Below, piece after piece: positions 1-7,714 of a stretch of DNA of 64,000 bases. The notes below the pieces were generated by a model, which saw only the letters and a program-made list of their open reading frames with translations, ran no database searches and was not told the origin of the DNA. Source of the stretch: SIG603 sp964370115 (GTDB lineage: Bacteria; Bacillota; Clostridia; Oscillospirales; Acutalibacteraceae); NCBI GenBank assembly GCA_964370115.1, contig CAYJIA010000001.1:1-64000 (forward strand). Direction: 5' to 3'. The number at the start of each line of letters is the position of its first letter. Position 1 is the first letter of the stretch. The position numbers and the translations under genes were made by a program.

Positions 1-55
1 AGGCATGGGTCTGCAAAACCCTGATTCCCCGGTTCAAATCCGGGTGACGCCTCCA
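1..55 (+). tRNA. tRNA-Cys (GCA), 5' part outside window
   Basis: Only the 3' part of the gene is in the window. The anticodon loop holds GCA at 13-15, followed by a complete T-arm with the GGTTCAAATCC core. The acceptor 3' strand has discriminator U, typical of tRNA-Cys, and CCA is encoded at 53-55. The 5' acceptor strand and D-arm lie upstream of base 1. Confidence 0.93.
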
Positions 56-57
56 GA

Positions 58-89
58 AATCTTTCGCAGTAATGCGGAGGATTTTTTTT
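58..89 (+). terminator. Rho-independent terminator after tRNA-Cys
   Basis: An 11-bp stem with G-U pairs (58-68 with 73-83) and a GTAA loop is followed by a run of T. It starts three bases after the tRNA CCA end and closes that transcript. Confidence 0.85.
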
Positions 90-172
90 ATTTGCTATCA
101 CTTGAATATCGTGATATAATTACATTAACATACAAACTATAAATATATATTTTAAATTTGAGGATAATAAAA

Positions 173-1918
173 GTGGAAGAGTATAGTAAAATTAATTATA
201 TTTACACAATAGAAACAATGTGTAAAGGTTGCAATAAATGCATTTTCAAATGCCCGACCAATGCAAATCGTGCTTTTTGGGAAAACAGCAAAAATATCCT
301 TACAATTAAAAGTGGCTACTGTATTTCTTGCGGTGAGTGTATTTCTGTATGCGACCATGGTGCAAGAAACTACCTTGATGATATTGATATCTTTTTTGAA
401 GATTTAAAAAGCAATAAAGATATCTCTTTAATAATCGCGCCTGCTGCCTACCTAAACTTTGAAAAAGTTAGCAAAGTTATAGGTTTTCTAAAATCAAAAG
501 GTGTAAAAAAAGTTTATGACGTATCCTACGGTGCCGATATTTGCACTTGGGGATACCTTAAATATATTCGCGAAAATAACCCAAAAACAGTTATTGCACA
601 GCCCTGTCCTGTTGTAGTGAGTTATATCGAAAAATTCCGCAGCGACTTAATTTCTTATCTTTCACCCGTGCACAGCCCCGCAATGTGTCTTGCTGTTTAT
701 CTAAAGAAATACGAAAACACAAAAGACTCTTTAGCATTCTTATCACCGTGCATAGGAAAAAAACGCGAATGCACCGATAAAAACACCAATACTATGTTAA
801 ACTATAATATCACTTTCTCAAAGCTTTTAGACTATATTACTGCAAACAACATAAATCTTGACGGATATCCAGACGGAGATTTCGACAATGTTAAGACATC
901 TATCGGATTTGCATTCCCAAGACCAGGTGGACTTACAGAGAATGTGAAGTATCATCTAGGTGATGAAGTTTGGACAAAACAAATCGAAGGAATTTTTAAT
1001 ATTGAACACTATTTTAAAGAGCTGACTGAGGATATCGCAAACGATAGGCCGGTTCCGCTTATAATCGACGCTCTAAACTGCGAACAAGGTTGCAACTTGG
1101 GAACTGGTACAAAAAAGAACACCAGACTCAATAGCATTGATTATTCCATCGACTCACGCAAAAAAGACACTAAAGAAATAGATACCCAAAAGCTTACAAA
1201 GGCTTTTAATGAAACCTTAAAGCTTTCAGATTTTTTACGTGAATACACGGATAGGAGTTTCGACTATCAAGAAATTGACGACATTGACTTAGATCCGATT
1301 TTTAGAAGCTTAGGAAAATTTACTATCGAAGACAAAAACACAAACTGTTTTTCGTGTGGATATGGAAGCTGCTATGACTTTGCACGTGCCGTAGCGCGTG
1401 GCGATAACCACATCAACAACTGTCACCATTTCTTGCTTGAAAAATTCACTTCACTTAGCACGATAGATTCCCTTACTAATGTTTTTAATCGTTACAGCTA
1501 TTCTCAAACTATTTCTGAGCTTAAAAAAGCACCTCAAAACCTCACCTGTATAATCTTTGCAGATATAAATAAACTAAAAGAGACAAACGATGTGCTAGGG
1601 CACGATGCCGGTGACGCTTTGATTATCAGCTCTGCAAACATTTTAAAGAAACTGTTCAACGGCAATATTTATCGTGTAGGCGGTGATGAGTTTATAATAA
1701 TAGAAGATAGTCACTCACGAGAATTTTTCATAAATAAAATAGAAACACTTAAAGAATTACTTAAAAGCGAGTCAACCATCCTTTTATCCATAGGATTTGC
1801 TTTTTGTGAAAAAAACGATAACTTAACAGATAAAATTAATGAAGCCGAGCGAAATATGTACATAGACAAGGAAAATTTCTATAAATTTAACACACACTAT
1901 GATAGACGCAAGGTTTAA
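173..1918 (+). CDS. Sensory [FeFe]-hydrogenase-like protein fused to a GGDEF diguanylate cyclase
   Basis: 581 aa. In order: two 4Fe-4S ferredoxin motifs (CKGCNKCIFKCP and CISCGECISVC, first ~50 residues); a [FeFe]-hydrogenase H-cluster domain; a CxxCGYGSC-type Fe-S domain (PF04060-like) near residues 390-415; and a C-terminal GGDEF domain with intact GGDEF at about 503-507. The four H-cluster cysteines are seen: QPCP (C145), SPCIGKK (C193), and C303/C307 in NCEQGC. The extra cysteine of catalytic enzymes (TSCCP), which relays protons, is proline here; together with the signalling output domain this points to a sensor, as in HydS-type proteins, rather than a bulk hydrogenase. Inferred role: a redox or H2 signal controlling c-di-GMP synthesis. 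Start: a TTG at 158 opens the frame but overlaps the TGAGG ribosome site, so GTG at 173, 9 nt after that site, is preferred. Confidence 0.85.
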   Translation: MEEYSKINYIYTIETMCKGCNKCIFKCPTNANRAFWENSKNILTIKSGYCISCGECISVCDHGARNYLDDIDIFFEDLKSNKDISLIIAPAAYLNFEKVSKVIGFLKSKGVKKVYDVSYGADICTWGYLKYIRENNPKTVIAQPCPVVVSYIEKFRSDLISYLSPVHSPAMCLAVYLKKYENTKDSLAFLSPCIGKKRECTDKNTNTMLNYNITFSKLLDYITANNINLDGYPDGDFDNVKTSIGFAFPRPGGLTENVKYHLGDEVWTKQIEGIFNIEHYFKELTEDIANDRPVPLIIDALNCEQGCNLGTGTKKNTRLNSIDYSIDSRKKDTKEIDTQKLTKAFNETLKLSDFLREYTDRSFDYQEIDDIDLDPIFRSLGKFTIEDKNTNCFSCGYGSCYDFARAVARGDNHINNCHHFLLEKFTSLSTIDSLTNVFNRYSYSQTISELKKAPQNLTCIIFADINKLKETNDVLGHDAGDALIISSANILKKLFNGNIYRVGGDEFIIIEDSHSREFFINKIETLKELLKSESTILLSIGFAFCEKNDNLTDKINEAERNMYIDKENFYKFNTHYDRRKV

Positions 1919-1936
1919 AACATAATAATACTGCAA

Positions 1937-1980
1937 ACCCTCATATAATTTATAAATAATTATATGGGGGTAATTTTTTT
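1937..1980 (+). terminator. Terminator hairpin whose 3' arm carries the next gene's ribosome site
   Basis: A 13-bp stem (1938-1950 with 1958-1970) starts about 20 nt after the hydrogenase-like gene's stop and is followed by AA and seven T, as in an intrinsic terminator. The GGGGG of its 3' arm is the only Shine-Dalgarno-like sequence for the TTG start at 1980, so the hairpin could both end the upstream message and hide the next ribosome site. Confidence 0.7.
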
Positions 1981-2684
1981 TGACTAGACATAAAACATTC
2001 TATATCCTTTGTGCTGGACTTCTTTTTGGAATTTGTTATAACTTACTCCACAGTTTTATCAGTGTTTCACAGACTGCACAACAAGAGTATTTTGATAAGA
2101 CTATCATAATAGATGCAGGCCATGGTGGTGAAGACGGCGGAGCGACAAGCATTAACAATGTACTTGAAAAGGATATAAACTTAGAAATATCTTTAATCTT
2201 GCGAGACATTTTCATACAGGCAGGGTATGAAGTGATAATGACTAGGGAAGACGACAGCGACCTTGCAGATAAAAACCTCAATACGGTATCACAACGAAAA
2301 ACTTCAGACATGAGAAACAGGCTTGACTTGATTAATAATAGTGAAGCAGACTTGGTGATAAGTATACATCAAAACCACTTTGAAGACAGCAAATACAGCG
2401 GTGCACAGATGTTTTATAGCGACAATATAACAGAAAGCAAAACACTTGCCGAGCATTTGCAAAGTGGGATAGTATCCTATTTACAAACAGACAATTCGAG
2501 GCAGGCAAAGGAAGTCGACAGTAAATACCTGCTAGAAAACAGCAAGTTGCCCACCGTGGTTATAGAATGTGGCTTTTTATCAAATCAAGAGGACAGTGAA
2601 AATCTAGTAGACCATATATACCAAACAAAAATTGCCATGTCTATTTTTTTATCCGTATCAAATTATTTTCAAAGTATACAGTGA
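1980..2684 (+). CDS. cwlD: N-acetylmuramoyl-L-alanine amidase (Amidase_3, CwlD-like)
   Basis: 234 aa. An N-terminal hydrophobic segment (about residues 7-27) serves as signal or membrane anchor; the rest is a zinc amidase of the Amidase_3 family, which cuts the bond between N-acetylmuramic acid and L-alanine in peptidoglycan outside the membrane. Zinc ligands are H48 (DAGHGG), a Glu at about 63 and H130 (SIHQNH), with catalytic Glu at about 196 (VVIECGF). The length and single anchor match CwlD, which makes muramic-delta-lactam in spore cortex, fitting the spoIIM gene nearby; a vegetative autolysin is the alternative. The TTG start at 1980 is 9 nt after a GGGGG site that lies inside a terminator-like stem. 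Confidence 0.82.
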   Translation: MTRHKTFYILCAGLLFGICYNLLHSFISVSQTAQQEYFDKTIIIDAGHGGEDGGATSINNVLEKDINLEISLILRDIFIQAGYEVIMTREDDSDLADKNLNTVSQRKTSDMRNRLDLINNSEADLVISIHQNHFEDSKYSGAQMFYSDNITESKTLAEHLQSGIVSYLQTDNSRQAKEVDSKYLLENSKLPTVVIECGFLSNQEDSENLVDHIYQTKIAMSIFLSVSNYFQSIQ

Positions 2685-2754
2685 CTTGTTATATTGTAAA
2701 TTTTATGATAAAATTGTAAAAAAGTTTTCTAAGTTAAGAAAGGGACGTTTAAAT

Positions 2755-4125
2755 ATGGCACCAAAAAACAAAACTGTATATGTTTGCTCTAACTGTGGCT
2801 ATGAAACAGGCAAATGGATGGGTAAGTGTTCAGACTGCGGAACATGGAACACATTAGAAGAGGTCGTTAAAGTGCCTACAAAGGCCAGCAGTGCCACCTC
2901 TGCATACTCATCAAGCAGGGTAGCATCTATACCAATAAATCAAATAGACACCGAAAACGAGCACAGATACCACACAGGCCTCAGTGAGTTCGACCGAGTT
3001 TTAGGCGGCGGGCTTGTAAAAGGCTCTTTAGTGCTGATAAGTGGTGACCCAGGCATCGGTAAATCAACTATCTTACTTCAAGTATGCGAGTATTTAGGAA
3101 AAAATCTTAATATCCTTTACATATCCGGTGAGGAGTCTGCAAGACAAATTAAACTTCGTGCCGAAAGGCTTAAGGTCAACAGCCAAAATCTTAAAGTCCT
3201 TACCGAAACAGATATTCAGTATATAATCGAGCACGTTCGTGCCGAAAAGCCCGATATCATAATGGTAGACTCTATACAAACCATGAATTTCACCGACCTT
3301 TCTTCATCTCCTGGTAGTGTCACACAGGTAAGGGAGTGTACAAACGCCATAATGCGCTGTTCCAAGGCACTTGACATCCCCGCAATCATTGTAGGCCATG
3401 TAAACAAAGACGGCGCCATTGCAGGCCCTAAGGTCTTAGAGCATATAGTAGATGCCGTTTTATATTTCGAGGGCGATAGACAGATGAGCTACCGCATTTT
3501 AAGGGCTGTAAAAAACAGGTTTGGCTCCACCAATGAGATTGGTGTCTTTGACATGGGCGAAAACGGTCTAGAACAAGTAGTAAACCCGTCTAAGGCAATG
3601 CTCGAGGGCAGGCCACAAAACGCCTCTGGCTCCTGTGTAACAGCAGTTATGGAAGGCACAAGGCCAATACTTGCAGAAATTCAAGGGCTCGCCACAACAA
3701 GTGGATTTGGCACACCTAGAAGAATGTCAACAGGCTTTGACCACAATAGAATGTCACTTATTCTTGCGGTTTTAGAAAAAAGAGCAGGCTTCTTCTTTTC
3801 AAATCTCGATGCATATATAAACGTCGTAGGCGGTTTAAGGCTTGACGAGCCGGCTGTAGATTTAGCCGTCGCCATGGCACTTGTATCTTCCTTAAAGGAC
3901 AGCTTAATCAGAGACGACACCATAGTTTTCGGTGAAATAGGCCTGTCTGGCGAACTTCGCTCTGTAAATCAGATAGAGGCTAGAATTTCCGAGGCGGCAC
4001 GCATGGGCTTTACACGCTGTGTGCTACCATATCACTCTTTAAAAAAGATAAATACAAAGCACAAAGAAATAGAGCTTATCGGCGCCAAAACCGTCAGGGC
4101 TGCATTTGAGGCCTGTTCTGTATGA
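2755..4125 (+). CDS. radA: DNA repair protein RadA (Sms)
   Basis: 456 aa, the usual length. An N-terminal C4 zinc finger (C11, C14, C25, C28) precedes a RecA-like ATPase with Walker A GDPGIGKST at 97-105, a Walker B region (IIMVDS) and the RadA signature KNRFG at 253-257; the last third is the Lon-protease-like domain. RadA drives branch migration of recombination intermediates in DNA repair. The frame stays open upstream to 2632, but that stretch overlaps the end of the amidase gene and has no ribosome site. ATG 2755 follows an AAGAAAGGG site and matches the family's N-terminus. It overlaps the next gene by ATGA. Confidence 0.95.
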   Translation: MAPKNKTVYVCSNCGYETGKWMGKCSDCGTWNTLEEVVKVPTKASSATSAYSSSRVASIPINQIDTENEHRYHTGLSEFDRVLGGGLVKGSLVLISGDPGIGKSTILLQVCEYLGKNLNILYISGEESARQIKLRAERLKVNSQNLKVLTETDIQYIIEHVRAEKPDIIMVDSIQTMNFTDLSSSPGSVTQVRECTNAIMRCSKALDIPAIIVGHVNKDGAIAGPKVLEHIVDAVLYFEGDRQMSYRILRAVKNRFGSTNEIGVFDMGENGLEQVVNPSKAMLEGRPQNASGSCVTAVMEGTRPILAEIQGLATTSGFGTPRRMSTGFDHNRMSLILAVLEKRAGFFFSNLDAYINVVGGLRLDEPAVDLAVAMALVSSLKDSLIRDDTIVFGEIGLSGELRSVNQIEARISEAARMGFTRCVLPYHSLKKINTKHKEIELIGAKTVRAAFEACSV

Positions 4126-4820
4126 ATAAGGTTATAATAACAAAAAAGAACAAAACCCTGCTTTCTGCGCTTGAGAGCAAGGGTTTTGAACTAATTAAAC
4201 TAAGCGACGACAACAGGCTGCCAAAATTTGTGTCTCACCACACAGATTTGCAGCTTTTTGTGCTTGATAAAGAAGCAAAAAGGGGAGTTGTGCTAAAAAA
4301 TAGTCCTAGTATAGAATTATTAGAGCGTGAAAATTGGAGTATTTACGAAACAAAACTTCACCCAGAAAATAAATACCCACTAGACTGCCTTTGCAACGGA
4401 ATAATCATAAAAAATCATCTATTTTGCAATGAAAAAATAATAGATTCTGTCATTTTAGAAAAATGCCACGAAATGGGGTATAAGATTTGCCATGTACCGC
4501 AAGGCTATACAGCCTGTTCTATATGTAAATTAAATGACAATGCAATTATAACAGCAGATGAAAAAATTGCCTTGGCTGCAAAAAAACTTAGTATTGACGT
4601 GCTAAAAATCAACGAAGATAATATAGTACTTGACGGCTATGATTATGGATTTATAGGCGGTTGCTATGGTGTTAGTAGGAATAAAATTTACTTTACAGGC
4701 AATCTAAATCACCTGAAAAATGGCGATAATATCAGAAAATTTATTAAAAATCATAATTTCGAAATAGTAGAGCTTTCAAACTCTCAACTTGTAGACATAG
4801 GTGGAATAATATTTATTTAG
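4122..4820 (+). CDS. Conserved hypothetical protein, DUF6873-like
   Basis: 232 aa, no signal or membrane segment. The closing segment VDIGGIIFI, the GFIGGCYG stretch and the SHHTDLQLFVLD segment near the N-terminus resemble what I recall of the DUF6873 family (GME-fold relatives), whose function is unknown to me. Several cysteines lie around residues 110-140 (CHEMGYKIC, CSIC), but they do not form a known metal motif. Its ATG overlaps the radA stop codon (ATGA), so it is probably translated by coupling with radA. No function is claimed. Confidence 0.6.
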   Translation: MNKVIITKKNKTLLSALESKGFELIKLSDDNRLPKFVSHHTDLQLFVLDKEAKRGVVLKNSPSIELLERENWSIYETKLHPENKYPLDCLCNGIIIKNHLFCNEKIIDSVILEKCHEMGYKICHVPQGYTACSICKLNDNAIITADEKIALAAKKLSIDVLKINEDNIVLDGYDYGFIGGCYGVSRNKIYFTGNLNHLKNGDNIRKFIKNHNFEIVELSNSQLVDIGGIIFI

Positions 4821-4838
4821 AAATATTATTTATTTTTT
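4805..4838 (+). terminator. Weak AT-only terminator hairpin
   Basis: A 10-bp stem of A and T only (4805-4814 with 4821-4830) spans the stop codon of the DUF6873-like gene and is followed by TATTTTTT. It separates that gene from the padR promoter. Confidence 0.45.
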
Positions 4839-4848
4839 AAAATACTTC

Positions 4849-4883
4849 TTGACAACTTATACTATGTAATGTATAGTATAAGT
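4849..4883 (+). promoter_or_regulatory. padR promoter with overlapping palindromic operator
   Basis: TTGACA at 4849-4854 and TATAGT at 4872-4877 are separated by 17 nt. A perfect 11-bp inverted repeat, ACTTATACTAT at 4855-4865 and its complement at 4873-4883, fills the spacer and covers the -10 box. A dimeric PadR repressor bound here would block RNA polymerase, so the layout points to autorepression of the padR operon. Confidence 0.8.
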
Positions 4884-4904
4884 CAAAAGGAGGTATTAAT
4901 TTTT

Positions 4905-5219
4905 ATGGATAGTCAATTAAAACGCGGAATGCTTGAAAATTGCATTTTAAAATCCCTGGAAAAAGAAGACTCTTACGGCTATAAAATTATAAAAGATGTG
5001 TCGCCGTACATAAAAATTTCTGAGTCTACACTTTATCCTATTTTAAAAAGGCTAGAAAACTCAGGATTTTTATCGGTATACTCGGTAGAGCACAACAGTA
5101 GGCTGAGAAAGTACTACAAACTGACCGAATGTGGCAGTAAAAAACTATCACAATTTATTGACGAATGGGAAAATGTTATGAAAATTTACGAATTTATAAG
5201 AGGTGAAGAGCATGAATAG
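4905..5219 (+). CDS. PadR family transcriptional regulator
   Basis: 104 aa, a minimal PadR protein: a winged helix (KRGMLENCILKSLEKEDSYGYKI, then STLYPILKRLENSGFL) followed by a short dimerisation helix. PadR proteins are dimeric repressors, often controlling a membrane or surface gene beside them. ATG 4905 follows AAAGGAGGT; an ATG at 4869 lies inside the operator and ahead of that site and is rejected. It overlaps the next gene by 8 nt, so the two are translationally coupled. The ligand is unknown. Confidence 0.9.
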   Translation: MDSQLKRGMLENCILKSLEKEDSYGYKIIKDVSPYIKISESTLYPILKRLENSGFLSVYSVEHNSRLRKYYKLTECGSKKLSQFIDEWENVMKIYEFIRGEEHE

Positions 5220-6249
5220 ACAATTATTTTTACAAAGATTAAGCGACGCATTAGCAGAAACAAGCAAAATTCCAAGCCACGAAATAAAAAGAATTTGCGA
5301 ATACTTTGACGAAATGATAGAGGATAGGCTAGAGGACGGTTTGAGCGAGGAAGAGGCGATAAGCACCTTTGACGACATTGAAACTCTTGTAAAAACCGTG
5401 CTTGAAGACATGGAAATGCACTCACTTTCTGTAAATAAAGACGCAACACTTACAAATAAGTCTGGAAAAACCGAAAAAATTTACAGTGAAAGCTTCAAAA
5501 GCATTATTTTAAGCACAAAAAACGAAAATGTAAGTGTTTATCCGTCTCCAGATAATGATATCCACCTTATTTATGTGGAGGACGACTACGAGGCATATGA
5601 CATAAATGTTGGCGAAAATTCGATTATTATTGAGAAAATTGTAAAGAAATTTAAGCTTTTTGGCTTTAGACGCTTAAGAGAATTTGAGATTTATCTTCCA
5701 AAAAACTACAGCGCAAATCTAAAGCTTACAACGTCAAACTCAAGCATCAACTGTAAAGCTATAAAGCTTAACGACGGAGAGTTTAAAACCTCTAATTCAA
5801 ATATCAAATTACTTGACATTACAGCAAATCTTGTAGATGCAAAGACTTCAAACAGCAATATTACACTGGAAAACTGCAATTTTATAGGTGATATTTCTGC
5901 TAAAACAAGCAATTCGCAAATAAAAGCCGAAAATGTAGTTTCTGGCGGTGAATTTATAGCAAAAACTTCAAATTCTAAAATCGAGGCAAAAAAAGTCAGC
6001 TCTACTGCGGATTTAAGGCTAAAAACCTCTAACGGAAAAATCGCATTTGATGAAATAGTAGGGCACAATATTGAACTTATAACAAGCAATGGGAATATTG
6101 AAGGAAACATATTCGACAAGGAAGATAACTTTACAATAGATCCAAAAACCTCCAACGCTAAATCAAACCTTAACCACAAAGTCGCAGGCGAGCGAACTCT
6201 AATAGCGCACACCTCAAACGCAAAGATTAATGTAGATTTTTTGCAGTGA
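5212..6249 (+). CDS. HAAS (DUF1700-like) domain plus DUF4097 beta-repeat protein
   Basis: 345 aa. The first ~65 residues resemble the HAAS/DUF1700 helical domain that often partners PadR regulators (LSEEEAISTFDD). Residues from about 165 to the end form a DUF4097-type beta-strand array in which a TSN motif (KTSNSNI and variants) recurs nine times at about 20-residue intervals. No transmembrane segment or signal peptide is visible, unusual for DUF1700 relatives, which normally carry membrane helices. ATG 5212 is preferred to GTG 5203, which sits in the AAGAGGTG ribosome site. Function unknown; it is probably the output or ligand partner of the PadR switch. Confidence 0.75.
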   Translation: MNRQLFLQRLSDALAETSKIPSHEIKRICEYFDEMIEDRLEDGLSEEEAISTFDDIETLVKTVLEDMEMHSLSVNKDATLTNKSGKTEKIYSESFKSIILSTKNENVSVYPSPDNDIHLIYVEDDYEAYDINVGENSIIIEKIVKKFKLFGFRRLREFEIYLPKNYSANLKLTTSNSSINCKAIKLNDGEFKTSNSNIKLLDITANLVDAKTSNSNITLENCNFIGDISAKTSNSQIKAENVVSGGEFIAKTSNSKIEAKKVSSTADLRLKTSNGKIAFDEIVGHNIELITSNGNIEGNIFDKEDNFTIDPKTSNAKSNLNHKVAGERTLIAHTSNAKINVDFLQ

Positions 6250-6285
6250 TTGATGTATAATTGGGTAAATGATTAAAGGAGTTTT

Positions 6286-6828
6286 ATGGATATGGATTAC
6301 AACATCGAACCGCTTTCTAAGGGAAAATGGGATGGATATGAGTTAAAATTTGCTTACGAAACAAATTCTTATTATGATATTGATTTAAAGTCTACCGAAA
6401 ACGGATTTATTTTCAATTTAGAGAAAAAAGCCTTTGATAGTACTATTAAAAAGACTTTTTCGGATAAATTATTTGCACCATATCTTGAAAATCCCGAAGT
6501 TTACGGGGTAATTTCAGGAGAGAAAATACTTGCATCTATAGAAATCTCAAAAGAAGAGTGGAATAATCGTTTAAGGATTAATACCTTACTCGTAGACGAA
6601 AATCTGAGAGGTAAGGGCATCGGTAAAAAACTTATGGAGCTTGCTATAAATCGTGCAAAAGAAATGAATTGCCGTTCGGTAGTTTTAGAAACTCAGTCGT
6701 GCAATGAAAAAGCATTGGCATTTTATTTCTCGCAAGGATTTACTTTAGTTGGTTTTGACACGAATTGTTATAGCAATGACGACATCAGCAAAAAAGAAGT
6801 ACGATTTGAACTCGCTATTAATCTTTAA
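6286..6828 (+). CDS. GNAT family N-acetyltransferase
   Basis: 180 aa. The acetyl-CoA binding motif A is clear at LLVDENLRGKGIGKKLMELA (R-G-K-G-I-G), followed by VLETQSCNEKALAFYFSQGF, typical of motif B in enzymes acting on small molecules or antibiotics. The substrate cannot be told. An AAAGGAG site lies 4 nt before ATG 6286 and 10 nt before a second in-frame ATG at 6292; either may be used. It stands alone between the PadR module and a HAD phosphatase. Confidence 0.82.
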   Translation: MDMDYNIEPLSKGKWDGYELKFAYETNSYYDIDLKSTENGFIFNLEKKAFDSTIKKTFSDKLFAPYLENPEVYGVISGEKILASIEISKEEWNNRLRINTLLVDENLRGKGIGKKLMELAINRAKEMNCRSVVLETQSCNEKALAFYFSQGFTLVGFDTNCYSNDDISKKEVRFELAINL

Positions 6829-6900
6829 GTAACTTTTTGAAGGGTAGAGATTGGAAATTGCACTGTTTTAGTTGAATACTAGTGTTGGGAAAATTTAAGC

Positions 6901-6932
6901 CAATTATACAAAATAAATATTTTGTATAATTG
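6901..6932. promoter_or_regulatory. 14-bp perfect inverted repeat, probable operator
   Basis: CAATTATACAAAAT at 6901-6914 is repeated as its exact complement at 6919-6932 around a 4-nt centre. It ends just before the GAGGGGAGG ribosome site of the HAD gene and contains a TATAAT hexamer at 6925-6930, though no convincing -35 box was found. It may be a repressor operator or an mRNA hairpin; there is no T-run after it, so it is not a terminator. Confidence 0.5.
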
Positions 6933-6952
6933 AGGGGAGGTTTTTTAAGAAA

Positions 6953-7678
6953 ATGAAAGAAATAATTGATATGAAATCTGAATTAATGGATATTAAAGCT
7001 ATTGTATTTGATTTGGGCGGAACACTTATGGAGTATGTTGGAATGCCACATACTTGGAGTGATTATTATATCCATGGGTTTAATAGTGTAAATAAAACTC
7101 TAAATTTAGGACTAACCGAAAATCAAATTGATGAAAGTACAAATATTCTAAAAAAGTTCAACCCTAGACATTACCCACGCGAAAATGAGATTTCAGCTGC
7201 GCAAATTTTCGATGCTGCAACTAAGCACTGGAATAAGCAAATTGACATAAACGAAATCATCAAATTATTTTTTACAGGTCTTAATTTAAAAACTAAAATC
7301 TACGACGACTCTATTATAATATTAAGCAAACTTTCCAGTAAAGCTTATAAACTTGCCGCACTTACCAACCTTCCATCCGCTATGCCCGACAGTGTTTTTG
7401 TCCCTGAAGTTTTACCGATTATACAAAATATTGACTTATACATCTCATCTGAGGTTTGTGGTTTTAGAAAACCACACCCAAAAGGATTACATATAATTTG
7501 TGAAAAATTTAACATGTCGCCCGATGATTTGCTATTTATTGGTGATGAAAAAATTGATGTTTTTACAGCTAAAAACTTTGGCTGTAAATCCGTTCTACTT
7601 TGTAAAGACGGTATACATAAAAACTTCGGTCAAGATATAACGCTTTACACTTTACAAAACTTGTTTGAACTATTATAA
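6953..7678 (+). CDS. HAD superfamily hydrolase
   Basis: 241 aa. All four haloacid dehalogenase motifs are present: I, FDLGGTL, where the usual second Asp of the phosphatase motif (DxDGT) is Gly, as in many dehalogenase-like members; II, LAALTNLPS; III, the Lys in RKPHPKG; IV, FIGDEKIDV. The helical insert after motif I suggests a C1-cap. These enzymes usually hydrolyse small phosphate esters; the substrate is not predictable. A GAGGGGAGG site lies 12 nt before ATG 6953. A later ATG at 6971 is possible but worse placed. Confidence 0.82.
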   Translation: MKEIIDMKSELMDIKAIVFDLGGTLMEYVGMPHTWSDYYIHGFNSVNKTLNLGLTENQIDESTNILKKFNPRHYPRENEISAAQIFDAATKHWNKQIDINEIIKLFFTGLNLKTKIYDDSIIILSKLSSKAYKLAALTNLPSAMPDSVFVPEVLPIIQNIDLYISSEVCGFRKPHPKGLHIICEKFNMSPDDLLFIGDEKIDVFTAKNFGCKSVLLCKDGIHKNFGQDITLYTLQNLFELL

Positions 7679-7714
7679 TATCTATACTACATATTGCTTA
7701 AGGAGGGAAAAATT

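Noticed and set aside
2632..2754. N-terminal extension of RadA
   Set aside because: It overlaps the amidase gene, lacks a ribosome site, and RadA proteins begin at the zinc finger that follows ATG 2755.
5706..6212. A 168-codon open frame antisense to the DUF4097 gene
   Set aside because: It mirrors the TSN repeats on the other strand, has no ribosome site, and the plus frame has a clear start, family match and operon position.
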